Shown here: piece by piece, positions 27,294-35,876 of the stretch
Layout: every line of letters starts with the position of its first letter
Numbering within the stretch: position 1 is the first letter of the stretch
Assembly (NCBI RefSeq): GCF_008630495.1
Contig: NZ_VWOJ01000002.1
Coordinates: forward strand, 139,001-203,000
Source of the DNA: Alkalicaulis satelles
GTDB taxonomy: Bacteria; Pseudomonadota; Alphaproteobacteria; Caulobacterales; Maricaulaceae
Direction: 5' to 3'
DNA: 64,000 bases
Program-made: the position numbers and the translations under genes
The notes under the pieces: model-generated
Databases searched by the model: none
What the model was told of the DNA's origin: nothing
Seen by the model: only the letters and a program-made list of their open reading frames with translations

Positions 27294-30200
27294 ATGAGCC
27301 AGCCACGCAACCAGACGATCCTCATTATCGGCAACGGCCCGTCCACGCGTGAACTCAAGGCCTTCGGGTTTCACAACATCCCCGCCCATATTGATACGTT
27401 CGGCATGGGGCTGGCGTACAAGGAATTCACCCGCCTGGGCTGGTGGCCGGACTATTACGCCTGCGCCGACCAGAAAGTGGTGCGCAACAAGCAGGACACG
27501 CTGGCGAAAATCATCCTTGACCCGAAGGTGACCACCTCGCGTTTCTTCTTTCCGCTTCAGCTGTGCGAGTCCGAACGCCTGACCGTTATCCCGCACAGCT
27601 CCACGGGCGATTTCTGTTTCCGCAAGGCTATCGAGCTGGGCTACCAGACCCTTCTTCTGATCGGCATTGATCTGGACTATCAGCCGCTCAAGGAGGCCAC
27701 CATCCTGACCCGCAGCGAGTTTGACGCGCTGGGCCTGGACATGGATTACAACACCAATCGTATCTACAAAGTGCGCTTTCCGATTTCGGACAACCCCAAC
27801 TATTTCTTTGACGATTATCAGGAGCCTGGCGATATTTTCAGCGAGCCACGCGGCGCCAGCTGGCATTACCTGTCCTGGGCGCGCGCGCGCGATCTGTCGC
27901 TGAAGCAAAAGCGCGCCGTGCGCAATATCGGCGCAAGCTCCAAGCTGGACGTGTTCCACAAGGTGTCCATCGAAGAGGGCTTCGCCCCCGGCGCAAGGTT
28001 TGACGTCTCGGCCCCGCGCCAGAACCCGACCCAGCTGGCCACGCGCGTCTTCCAGGGCGAAAAGGCCGTCGCCGACAAATTCGCCAGCGAGCTGGGCCAC
28101 GCTTCGGCGGCGCTGGACGGGGTGAACGCCTCGCTCAAGGCCCTGGCGAGCGAGATCGCCGACGGCGCTGCGGCGCTGAACCCGGACAGCCTCGACATCT
28201 CGGTGATCATCCCGTGCTACAACGCCCGTGATCACATCATACCCTGCCTGGAATCCCTGGCGCGCCAGACGCTGTCCGGCGCCCGGTTCGAAGCCATTTT
28301 CGTCGATGACGCCTCCTCCGACGACACCGCCGCCATCATCGAGAGCTATCGCGGGCGCATCGCCAATCTCAAACTGATCCGCCACGAGACCAACCGCCGC
28401 CAGGGCGCCGCGCGCAATACCGGCCTGAAACAGGCGCGTGGAACCTATGTCACCTTCCTGGACAGCGACGACTTCCTGCGACTGGATGCGCTGGAGGTGC
28501 TCGCAAATTCTGCAAATGGCATTGATCTGATCGTCACCCAGCATCAGTGGGTGCGCTACGATCAGCCGTTCGAGCGCCCCCCGTCCAACCGCAATAATAA
28601 CGCGGGTGTTAAACGGTCCACGGCAGACGGAAGCCTGGGCTGGTGGCCATTTGGCATGCTGATAAAGCGCAGCATGCTCAACAAAAACAAAATACAGTTT
28701 CGGGAAAGCGTGCAATTTGAAGATATTGATTTTGTAATCAGGGCTGCACGCGCGGCCTCAAAAATTAAAATAAACAAGGAAGCATTATACTATTACATAA
28801 ATCGCGACAACTCCACGGTAACATCAATATCTAAGGAAAAAATCGCGGACGCCGTGGAAGCGATGCGCATCTTGCTGGAACAGACCAGTAAGGATGCTGA
28901 AGATATCCGCCATGCTGCGCAAACCAAAGCCAAGGAATGGCTCGCCAGCAAATTCCGTTTGATTGGCCAGCTGAGCGCGGATGATCAGGCCGATTATCTG
29001 GATTTCGCCGTTGAAAAAGTGCGCCAGGCCGGGTTGAACGATCAGCTCGCCCCTGATTTTGAGGCCAGCGTTCAAGCGCGCATACAGGCTGAATACAAAA
29101 AAACCCAGAAAGAGAAGTCCAGCTTCAAACCCAAGAATTTTGTTTACAGTCCATGGAATAGCGGGCTGGAAGAACGCTTCAAAAACAAAGTCGTTTTCTA
29201 TTGTGAAGTAGATTACCACATTCGCGCCGCCGCCCCGATAGTGCGTGAACTGAAATCGAGGCACATAGATTGTGTTATTGTTGATGCATCACGCTCCAAG
29301 AGTTTTTCGACCAATCGCCCTCTGAAAGACGAGGAGAAAGCAAATTTCAAGGATTTAGACATTCTTGAAATTGACGTTTCCACAAAACTGCCTTTTGCAA
29401 CGGAGGGGCTGGCTTATGTTTTTATGAATGATGTCACTTACACCAAAAATTTGATATTTGAGAATTTTGGCTTCGGCGTGCCGACCATAGGTCTTTATGA
29501 AGGGATCAATGACGATTGGAATCTGGATCGCCGTAATTTGAGGAGACCTTATCGTTCTGTCGACTATATACTGCTCCCGGGAGTTTATCAGGAAGCGTTT
29601 TACAAAGACCGGCAAACCTTCATAACCGGACTGCCGAATGTCCGCTCCATCTTAGCAAACCCAGTGACCCCGCCCAAAATCAAGCGTGCGGTCATTAATG
29701 TCAACTTCACCTACAAAGTGCTTGAAGACAGGCGCGATGATTATGTCGAGACCGCTGTTCAAGCATGCATTGATGCCGGGTTGGATTATGTCATTAGCCA
29801 ACACCCTGCGGACAAAGGCGATTTATCTAAATACAATGTAAGTCATGAGTCGATTTATACATTGCTGGAGGAAGGCGGCATACTGATAAGCCGGTTCAGC
29901 ACCACCATCCTGGAAGCCCTGGCCATGGGCAGGCCGGCCATCTATCACAACCCCATCGGGGAGCGGGTGCCCAAGTTCCATAAATCGCTTGGCGCTTATA
30001 TCATCACATCAGATGTCCCCAGCCTGGCGCGCGCGCTTCAACAAGAGCTGGATGCACTTGATAACCCAAAAGCCGTGCGCAAAAGCGCCGAGCTTTTCCT
30101 GCATTTTCACTGCAATACCATGTCAGAGCACCAGCCAGCAGTTCTGGCCGCCGACGCCATTTGCCAGATTGTGGCCATCGGCCCGCAAGCGCCGCAGTTC

Positions 30201-33200
30201 AAACGCCCCGCCGGTCAAAGAACGCCCCTGCCTGCACCGCCCCCTGCCGTTGAGGCGTGCAACGCGCGCAAGCCGATCGTTCTCGTGCAGCCCTCAGTTC
30301 ATACCGCCCTAGAAAGCAGCTTTTGGCTCGATGTCGCCAAACAGCTAAAACAGGACGGCTATGAGTTGATCCACATTGCTTATGAAGACAAGAAATTCAT
30401 CAACTCCGGCAAAAAGCTGACCGATACGGTCCTATTCCACCCGCCCTTGGGCAAGGTCGGAGCCGCGATGTCGCGTTCCGGCAAGGCGCCCGCCAAGCCC
30501 CGCGCGCAATTGAACGCCGCGGTGTCGGCGGCCAAGACCCTGGCGCCGCTGACCAGGCGCGATAACGGAACCGACGCGTCCAGCCTGACGCTTGGGCTCA
30601 AAGCCTACTGCACGGTGATTGAGGATTTGATCGCGTCGGTTGATCCGGCCGTGATCATCACCACGAACCATATACTGCCAAACGTATCACTGGCGCATGA
30701 GGCCGCGCGCGCTTGCGCCATACCTGCCGTGATCGCCGAGCGGTCACCCTTCGGCACGCTCTGGCTCGAACAGGAAGGGCTATTCGCCAAGTCCGCGATC
30801 TGGAACGAATATAAGAACGCCGCCGCGACATCGCCGGAACACTCCAAACGCGGCCAAGCCGTTCGCAGCTGGCTGCGCGACAATATTGATGGCGGTTTCC
30901 GCGAGCCCTTGCGCAAGCAGAATCTGAAAATCAGCGATCTACCCCGCCCCGTCATTTTCCTACCGATGGACAATGTCAGCCAGACCGCCTGGATTGACCT
31001 GTCCCATCCCAATAACGCGCTCGACTATCCTGGGTTTTCGAGCCCGTTTGAGGCGATGAAAGAGATACAGGCGGAAGTCGCGCGACGCGGCGGCACGCTG
31101 GTGATCAAGCCTCATCCCACGGATGATCACATCCATGCGGGCTCCATCCCGCAAGGCGCACTGTTCTACAATGAAGACCTTAGCCATATCGTCAGTGAGT
31201 GCGATGCGGTCGTCACCTTCCTAACGAAAATCGCCTTTGCCGCCCAGGCCGCCTCCAAGCCTGTCATCTGCCTGGCCAAGAACCCGATCAATGCGTCCGG
31301 CTGCACCTATACCACCGCCGAATTCGGCGGTTTGAGCGCATGCTTTGATGCAGCCCTGAGCAAAAAGGACTTCGCCAAGCGTGAACAGCGATTTGACGCC
31401 TTCTGCGGATGGCTCGACACGCAGTTCTACCTGCCGCTGGGTGACGCGAAAACATCCAGCGCCGAAGCCGCAGCACGCTTCATTGGCTGGTTGAAATCAA
31501 AGTCGCCGGGGATGGATGCGGCTCCCTCAAAGTCCGCCGGTGCGGTCAGCGAATGGCTGTCGAGAGCACGACAGAACCTCTCCTTGCCCAAGCTCACGTC
31601 CAAGCCCACGCCTGTCAAGAAGCCGCAGGGACAACTTGAAATGAGGGCGCAAGATGGCATTATCGCGCGCCCATCAAGAGCTGGCGGCGGCCGTGCTGCG
31701 CCGGCACAGCCGTCCGGATCGCCCATCATGGATTTCACCCCGCCCCGGCCGCCGCTCAAGCGGCCCTGGTATGCGCCCTTTGGGGACGCTTTGCGCACCC
31801 ATGCTCCGGCCCTGTTCCCGGCGGCGCAGGGGCTGCGGCGACTGATCTGGCGGCTGGCGGGCGCGGCGCCCGTGTGGCTGGCGGGCGCTTGTGCGGCCGC
31901 GGCGGCGGGACTGATCGCCTTCGCGCCCGGGCCGGCGTCCTCACGCCTGGCGCTGGCGGGCGCGCTGCTGGGCGCAGGGCTGTTGCTGGCCGTTCTGGCC
32001 CTGCTCTGGCGCTTGCGCGGGCATATCCGGGCCCTGTCGGCGGAGAACCGCAGCCTGTACACCGAGATCGCGCGTATTCACGCGCTGGGCGCGGGACGCG
32101 AAGAGCGCGTCGAGCGCCTGCTGGACGAGCAGGCCATGCTGGAGCAGCGCCTGTCGCGGATGGGCGGGGAGCGCGCGCGCGACGCCCGCAAGCTGGACCA
32201 GCAGATCGCCGCGCTCAAGGACGAGATCAAGCGTTCCGGCCAGGGCGCGCGGTCCGGCGCTGTAAAAGCCCTGCGCGCCGAGCTGGCTGCGCTGCAAGAG
32301 GCGCAGGCGCAAGCGGATCAGGCCCTGCGCGACCAGATCGCTCGCGCCGCACAGGACGCCCGCACACAAGCCGAAGAGGCGCTGCGTGCTGAACTGGCGG
32401 CCCTCAAACAGGCGCAGGCCAGCGCGGAACACACCCTGAGGGATGAGATCGCGCGCACCAGCCAGACCGGGCACTCGGAACTGGAGCAGCGCCTTCGTCT
32501 GGAAATGACAGCCCTGCAGGACGCTCAGCTCAGGCTCGGCAAGGCCCTGCGCGAGGAATCCGGATCCCGGCTTGAGACATTGAAAGACGAGATCAAGGCG
32601 GTGCGGCAAGGCCTGGAGCAGCGCCTGCGCGCCGAGGTGGATGAGGCGGCGGGCGCCGCGCTCAAGACGCTGGGCGAGCGCCTGGACGCCATCCAGGCCG
32701 AGGGCGGCGACGCCCAGGCCGCGCTCAAGGCCGAGCTGGCCGCGCTCAGCGAAGCGATGGAAAGCGCCCTGGGCGAGAGCGCCAAGGCCACACAGGCGGC
32801 GCGCCAGGACATCAAGAATATGGAGCGCAGCCTGACCGAGGCGGATCAGGCCCTTGAAACCCAGCTCAAGGCCGCCGCCAGCCGGATCAAGACCGTCAAA
32901 AGCCAGTCCGTGTCCTTGCACATGGCGTCGGCCTTGCGCGCCATGCGCCCGTTCTGGACCGGCGGTAGCGCCGTGGAGGCCCTGAAAAGCCAGGCGGAGC
33001 TGGAACATGGCCATGAGCTGATGATGGCGGTGCTGGCCGATGAGGAGAAAACCGCGCCCGGCGCGCTGTCAGGCAAGACCCTGATCGAGATCGGCACGAC
33101 GCGCGAAGACCAGCCCGGTCAGGGCTCGACCCAGAAACTGGCCATGTTCTGCGCCCTGACAGGCATGCGCTTCATTTCCGTGGACATGGACCCTGACAAC

Positions 33201-33611
33201 ACCAAACAGGCCTCAAAGGTCATTCCCTATATCAATCCGGCCGCCCAGCTGCTGACCAGCAAGGGCGAGACATATCTGCGCCAGCACGCCGCGCCGCTGG
33301 AATATGTCTATCTGGACGCCTTCGATTTTGACCATGGCAATCATTCCGAAGCGCGCCAGGCCCGCTACCGCAAGCATCTGGGAACCGAAATCAATGACCC
33401 TGAATGCTGGAGGATGCACGAGGACTGCGCCGAGACCATCATCAACCGCATGGTGGAGGGCGGCGTTGTCGTCCTGGATGACACCTGGACCGATGATGAG
33501 GGGCGCTATGCCGGCAAGGGCAAGCTGGCCATGCCTTTGCTGCTCGGCAACGGGTTCGAGATCATCGCGCGCACGCGCCGCACCTACGCCCTGCGCAAAA
33601 CCGGCGCGTAG
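27294..33611 (+). CDS. giant multidomain glycosyltransferase / coiled-coil / methyltransferase protein, 2105 aa
   Basis: One uninterrupted frame. Residues 1-230: a GNGPS domain (IIGNGPSTRE at 11-20, STGDF, LGYQTLLLIGIDLDY) like DUF115/GT42 sugar enzymes. About 300-520: GT2 (ISVIIPCYNA, FVDDASSDD, FLDSDDFL). About 630-945: GT-B-like (FITGLPNVR, SRFSTTILEALAMGRPAIYH), similar in form to glycerophosphotransferase or capsule enzymes. About 993-1400: a second GT-B-like domain with TLVIKPHPTDDH as in capsule Kps proteins. About 1526-1575: two membrane helices forming a hairpin. About 1580-1865: coiled coil with 37-residue repeats. About 1925-2105: class I methyltransferase-like domain (LIEIGTTRED, FISVDMDPD, VVVLDDTWTD). 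It probably builds, limits and caps a surface glycan on the inner face of the membrane; the product is unknown. Bases 28.5-29.9 kb are notably AT-rich. Confidence 0.85.
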   Translation: MSQPRNQTILIIGNGPSTRELKAFGFHNIPAHIDTFGMGLAYKEFTRLGWWPDYYACADQKVVRNKQDTLAKIILDPKVTTSRFFFPLQLCESERLTVIPHSSTGDFCFRKAIELGYQTLLLIGIDLDYQPLKEATILTRSEFDALGLDMDYNTNRIYKVRFPISDNPNYFFDDYQEPGDIFSEPRGASWHYLSWARARDLSLKQKRAVRNIGASSKLDVFHKVSIEEGFAPGARFDVSAPRQNPTQLATRVFQGEKAVADKFASELGHASAALDGVNASLKALASEIADGAAALNPDSLDISVIIPCYNARDHIIPCLESLARQTLSGARFEAIFVDDASSDDTAAIIESYRGRIANLKLIRHETNRRQGAARNTGLKQARGTYVTFLDSDDFLRLDALEVLANSANGIDLIVTQHQWVRYDQPFERPPSNRNNNAGVKRSTADGSLGWWPFGMLIKRSMLNKNKIQFRESVQFEDIDFVIRAARAASKIKINKEALYYYINRDNSTVTSISKEKIADAVEAMRILLEQTSKDAEDIRHAAQTKAKEWLASKFRLIGQLSADDQADYLDFAVEKVRQAGLNDQLAPDFEASVQARIQAEYKKTQKEKSSFKPKNFVYSPWNSGLEERFKNKVVFYCEVDYHIRAAAPIVRELKSRHIDCVIVDASRSKSFSTNRPLKDEEKANFKDLDILEIDVSTKLPFATEGLAYVFMNDVTYTKNLIFENFGFGVPTIGLYEGINDDWNLDRRNLRRPYRSVDYILLPGVYQEAFYKDRQTFITGLPNVRSILANPVTPPKIKRAVINVNFTYKVLEDRRDDYVETAVQACIDAGLDYVISQHPADKGDLSKYNVSHESIYTLLEEGGILISRFSTTILEALAMGRPAIYHNPIGERVPKFHKSLGAYIITSDVPSLARALQQELDALDNPKAVRKSAELFLHFHCNTMSEHQPAVLAADAICQIVAIGPQAPQFKRPAGQRTPLPAPPPAVEACNARKPIVLVQPSVHTALESSFWLDVAKQLKQDGYELIHIAYEDKKFINSGKKLTDTVLFHPPLGKVGAAMSRSGKAPAKPRAQLNAAVSAAKTLAPLTRRDNGTDASSLTLGLKAYCTVIEDLIASVDPAVIITTNHILPNVSLAHEAARACAIPAVIAERSPFGTLWLEQEGLFAKSAIWNEYKNAAATSPEHSKRGQAVRSWLRDNIDGGFREPLRKQNLKISDLPRPVIFLPMDNVSQTAWIDLSHPNNALDYPGFSSPFEAMKEIQAEVARRGGTLVIKPHPTDDHIHAGSIPQGALFYNEDLSHIVSECDAVVTFLTKIAFAAQAASKPVICLAKNPINASGCTYTTAEFGGLSACFDAALSKKDFAKREQRFDAFCGWLDTQFYLPLGDAKTSSAEAAARFIGWLKSKSPGMDAAPSKSAGAVSEWLSRARQNLSLPKLTSKPTPVKKPQGQLEMRAQDGIIARPSRAGGGRAAPAQPSGSPIMDFTPPRPPLKRPWYAPFGDALRTHAPALFPAAQGLRRLIWRLAGAAPVWLAGACAAAAAGLIAFAPGPASSRLALAGALLGAGLLLAVLALLWRLRGHIRALSAENRSLYTEIARIHALGAGREERVERLLDEQAMLEQRLSRMGGERARDARKLDQQIAALKDEIKRSGQGARSGAVKALRAELAALQEAQAQADQALRDQIARAAQDARTQAEEALRAELAALKQAQASAEHTLRDEIARTSQTGHSELEQRLRLEMTALQDAQLRLGKALREESGSRLETLKDEIKAVRQGLEQRLRAEVDEAAGAALKTLGERLDAIQAEGGDAQAALKAELAALSEAMESALGESAKATQAARQDIKNMERSLTEADQALETQLKAAASRIKTVKSQSVSLHMASALRAMRPFWTGGSAVEALKSQAELEHGHELMMAVLADEEKTAPGALSGKTLIEIGTTREDQPGQGSTQKLAMFCALTGMRFISVDMDPDNTKQASKVIPYINPAAQLLTSKGETYLRQHAAPLEYVYLDAFDFDHGNHSEARQARYRKHLGTEINDPECWRMHEDCAETIINRMVEGGVVVLDDTWTDDEGRYAGKGKLAMPLLLGNGFEIIARTRRTYALRKTGA
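28500..29880. other. AT-rich segment inside the giant glycosyltransferase gene
   Basis: Base composition drops sharply here: long A/T stretches and AT-ending codons (AAA, ATA, AAT) replace the GC-rich codons of both flanks, which are dense in GCG/GGC. The segment covers the end of the GT2 domain, the linker and most of the first GT-B-like domain. The reading frame is kept throughout. Recent acquisition of these domains by recombination is the simplest explanation. Confidence 0.7.
32271..32595 (+). repeat. 111-bp tandem coding repeats (37 residues each)
   Basis: Within the coiled coil, units begin at 32271, 32382 and 32493, exactly 111 bases apart. Each starts with LRAELAAL or a variant (LRLEMTAL) and contains LRDQIARA, LRDEIART or LREESG at the same offset. 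Two full copies and a partial third are clear at protein level, more diverged at DNA level. Such repeats can change coiled-coil length by unequal recombination. Confidence 0.7.
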
Positions 33612-33638
33612 AAGACAAGGTCGGGCAGGCGACTCGGT

Positions 33639-34475
33639 TCAGTCATAACGGCCCGTCCGCCTGAAGCCCGGCGGCGTTACGAACAGATCGATCCAGCCTG
33701 TGTCCTTGCGGCCCAGATTGCGCACATATTTGACGAAATCGGCCTCACAGCCCGGCTCCAGCGCCGGACCGGTCGCTTCGGCCAGCGACGCCGCGCGCCA
33801 CCGCACGCGCCCGCAATGCTCATACACGCCATAACGGCCGATCAGATAGCCGAGCAGTTCGGCCGGATCGGCGCCCTGGCTTTCCAGCCAGGCCGGCGCA
33901 AACTCCGTCTTGATGAACCAGCGCTGGTGACGCGACAGGAAGCGCTCTGCGCTCTCGAAGACGCGCCTTTCCCAGCCTTGCGTGTCGATCTTGATATACA
34001 CGCCCTCGTCCGGCGCCGCGCGGGCCAGCAGATCGTCAATCGCGACCACGCCGGTCTCGATCTGCTCCCAGCCCGGCTGCGCCATCACCCGGCTGTCTTG
34101 CGAGGAGGATGCGTTTATCCCGAAGCGGGTCCGGCCGCCTTCCAGCGGCGTGGATACGATGGCGGAGTGAAACTCATCCAGCTGCGCGGCGTTGACCGCG
34201 AAATTGCGCCGCACAAACGCCTCCAGCCAGGGGATGGGCTCCACCAGGATCAGATGCGCCTGCGGAAACGCCGCGCGCATGAGCAAGCCCGTATATCCGT
34301 AATTGGCGCCGACATCCAAACACCAGGCGGGCCTTAGTTCCTTTTGCAGGCAAGGATAAATGGCGCTCGCATATTCCTCGAAATGCGATCTGCCGAAATA
34401 ATGGGTTCCGCCTTTTATCCTTTGATTTGAAATACAGCGTGATGTCACCGATTTTGACATGACCGAGTTCATCAT
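33639..34475 (-). CDS. FkbM-family methyltransferase
   Basis: A 278-residue class I SAM-dependent O-methyltransferase of the FkbM type. Motif I is CLDVGANYGYTG (residues 52-63), the acidic residue of motif II is Glu79 in LILVEP, and YIKIDTQGWERRVFE is the FkbM hallmark. C-terminal WIDLFVTPPGFRRTG is lineage specific. Such enzymes methylate sugars or other groups in polysaccharide loci. It is convergent with the giant glycosyltransferase gene, with 27 bases between their stops, and likely acts on the same glycan. A second ATG at codon 6 is a possible start. Composition of its 5' part is less GC-rich than average. Confidence 0.9.
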   Translation of the reverse strand: MMNSVMSKSVTSRCISNQRIKGGTHYFGRSHFEEYASAIYPCLQKELRPAWCLDVGANYGYTGLLMRAAFPQAHLILVEPIPWLEAFVRRNFAVNAAQLDEFHSAIVSTPLEGGRTRFGINASSSQDSRVMAQPGWEQIETGVVAIDDLLARAAPDEGVYIKIDTQGWERRVFESAERFLSRHQRWFIKTEFAPAWLESQGADPAELLGYLIGRYGVYEHCGRVRWRAASLAEATGPALEPGCEADFVKYVRNLGRKDTGWIDLFVTPPGFRRTGRYD

Positions 34476-34635
34476 CTGCAGGACGCATCAAAGCTTGTTC
34501 CTTGACTCAACAGCCCGAGAGGCTCCAAGACCTGGCGACGAGACCTAGCATATGTTGAGGCGGCGCGCGAAGCGCGCGCGCCTGCGGTGGCGGGCGGCAA
34601 CCGCTTGTTTACGGCGTGCGGGTGATACTTGCGCC

Positions 34636-35058
34636 ATGTTGCGCGCGCTCGCCCCCCTGCTGGCCAGCCTGATGGCCCCTGTGACGCTGATGGCGGTCCT
34701 GTCCGCACCGGCGCTTGCAGCGTCCGAGCCTGGCGCGCGCCACATCACCACCTCGCCCGGCTATCTCGCCCAGCCCGCCCTGCACGCGCCGATCCGCTCA
34801 GCCGGGCGCACGGTGGGGCAGCTGCAGGTGTCCTTCGGGCTGGAAGAGGCCGACCGGGCGGTGGTCGAGCAGCGCCGCGCCTGGCTGCGCGATGGATGGA
34901 ACCGGGCGCTGCTGGGCTACGCCTCGCGCCAATATGCCTGGCCCGCCGTGCCGGACGCGCAGGCCATCGCAGCGCTGCTGCAGGCCGAAACCGACCGGGT
35001 GCTGGGGCCGGGGCGCGCCATTGTCCTGCTCGATACGGTGATGATCCACGCCGGTTGA
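34636..35058 (+). CDS. exported hypothetical protein, FliL-like C-terminus (weak)
   Basis: A 140-residue protein with an N-terminal hydrophobic signal or anchor (LASLMAPVTLMAVLSAPALA). The mature part has GQLQVSFGLEEADRAVVEQR, a helical middle and an ending GRAIVLLDTVMIHAG, a layout like FliL-type flagellar membrane proteins (strand, two helices, final strand), but sequence resemblance is weak and I would not assign a function. The ATG at 34636 is chosen because it begins the signal; the open frame extends 28 codons of basic sequence upstream. It is divergent from FkbM and stands alone. Confidence 0.6.
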   Translation: MLRALAPLLASLMAPVTLMAVLSAPALAASEPGARHITTSPGYLAQPALHAPIRSAGRTVGQLQVSFGLEEADRAVVEQRRAWLRDGWNRALLGYASRQYAWPAVPDAQAIAALLQAETDRVLGPGRAIVLLDTVMIHAG

Positions 35059-35077
35059 GCCGGACCTGCGCGGTGAT

Positions 35078-35365
35078 CTAGCCCGCCGCCTCATCCATGA
35101 AACGCGCCAGCTCCAGGTCCAGCGTGGTCACCCCGCCCGCGTCATGGGTGGTCAGGGTCACGTCCACCTTGTCGTAGACATTGAACCATTCGGGATGGTG
35201 ATCCATCTGCTCGGCCTTCAGGGCGGTGCGCGTCATGAAGGCGAAAGCCGCCTTGAAGTCGGCGAAGGCATAGACCTTGCGCACCGCATCACGGCCCTTG
35301 ACCGCCTCCCAGCCCTCCAGCGCGCCTGTAAGTCCCTTCGCTCCGATGGTCTCCGGCCTGCTCAT
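35078..35365 (-). CDS. phhB: pterin-4a-carbinolamine dehydratase
   Basis: A 95-residue protein with the family motif [20 protein letters not shown] (active-site His pair followed by HPEW) and the THDAGGVT strand. [16 protein letters not shown] is the conserved helix before it. It dehydrates 4a-hydroxytetrahydrobiopterin, recycling the pterin cofactor of aromatic amino acid hydroxylases, though many bacteria carry it without such a hydroxylase and none is seen here. The ATG at 35363-35365 gives normal family length; the longer open frame upstream has no family match. Confidence 0.93.
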   Translation of the reverse strand: MSRPETIGAKGLTGALEGWEAVKGRDAVRKVYAFADFKAAFAFMTRTALKAEQMDHHPEWFNVYDKVDVTLTTHDAGGVTTLDLELARFMDEAAG

Positions 35366-35510
35366 GGTCGATGCTCCGCATATATTGCCGCCTCGGCCTG
35401 GAAACTGGCCCGCCGGGCGGACGGCCGCAAGGCCCTCAGCCGCATTTACGGAAAAATGACCAGCGCCGGTCCATACTCTCGCTTTGACCCGCAATGAGAA
35501 GGAGGCGGTC

Positions 35511-35783
35511 ATGACGCGTTACCTGGTGTCGGACGACAATCCCGGCGGGATGAAGCTGGAGGACATCCTGCTGGCCCTGCGCGCCGAGGTGCTGGTGCGC
35601 TGCACCAAGATTTCCGGCGATATGCGGCCCGAGGCGCTGCACGTGCTGGCCAATAATGTGAAGGTGCTCGAGCACCTGACCGCGGCCATCGAGCTGGCCA
35701 GCGATTCCACCTCGACCCTGAACCGGGCCTTCGGGCCGTCAGAAGCCGGCCGCGGCGGCCCGCCGCGCATCGGCGTGGCCTGA
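35511..35783 (+). CDS. small conserved hypothetical protein of alphaproteobacteria, 90 aa
   Basis: The start ATG has GGAGG 7 bases upstream (aaggaggcggtc), supporting this over an in-frame ATG nine codons earlier. [20 protein letters not shown], then two helices ([20 protein letters not shown]), and a tail [20 protein letters not shown]. As I recall, similar small proteins with SDDNPxGxKLEDIL and a FGP...GGPPRIG ending are widespread in Alphaproteobacteria with no known function. No signal peptide. It lies between phhB (divergent) and the Tad pilus genes. Confidence 0.75.
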   Translation: MTRYLVSDDNPGGMKLEDILLALRAEVLVRCTKISGDMRPEALHVLANNVKVLEHLTAAIELASDSTSTLNRAFGPSEAGRGGPPRIGVA

Positions 35784-35876
35784 CGCTCCGCATACGCCCC
35801 ATTAACCGCATTTATTACCGGGAGCTTAACACCCGAAAGGCAGTCTTGGCCGGTTTCCAGCGCATGCGGAGCCGTC

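Noticed and set aside
35802-35816. CtrA-like box (TTAA-N7-TATT) before the TadG-like gene
   Set aside because: The second half-site has a mismatch; too weak to list although pilus genes are CtrA targets in Caulobacter.
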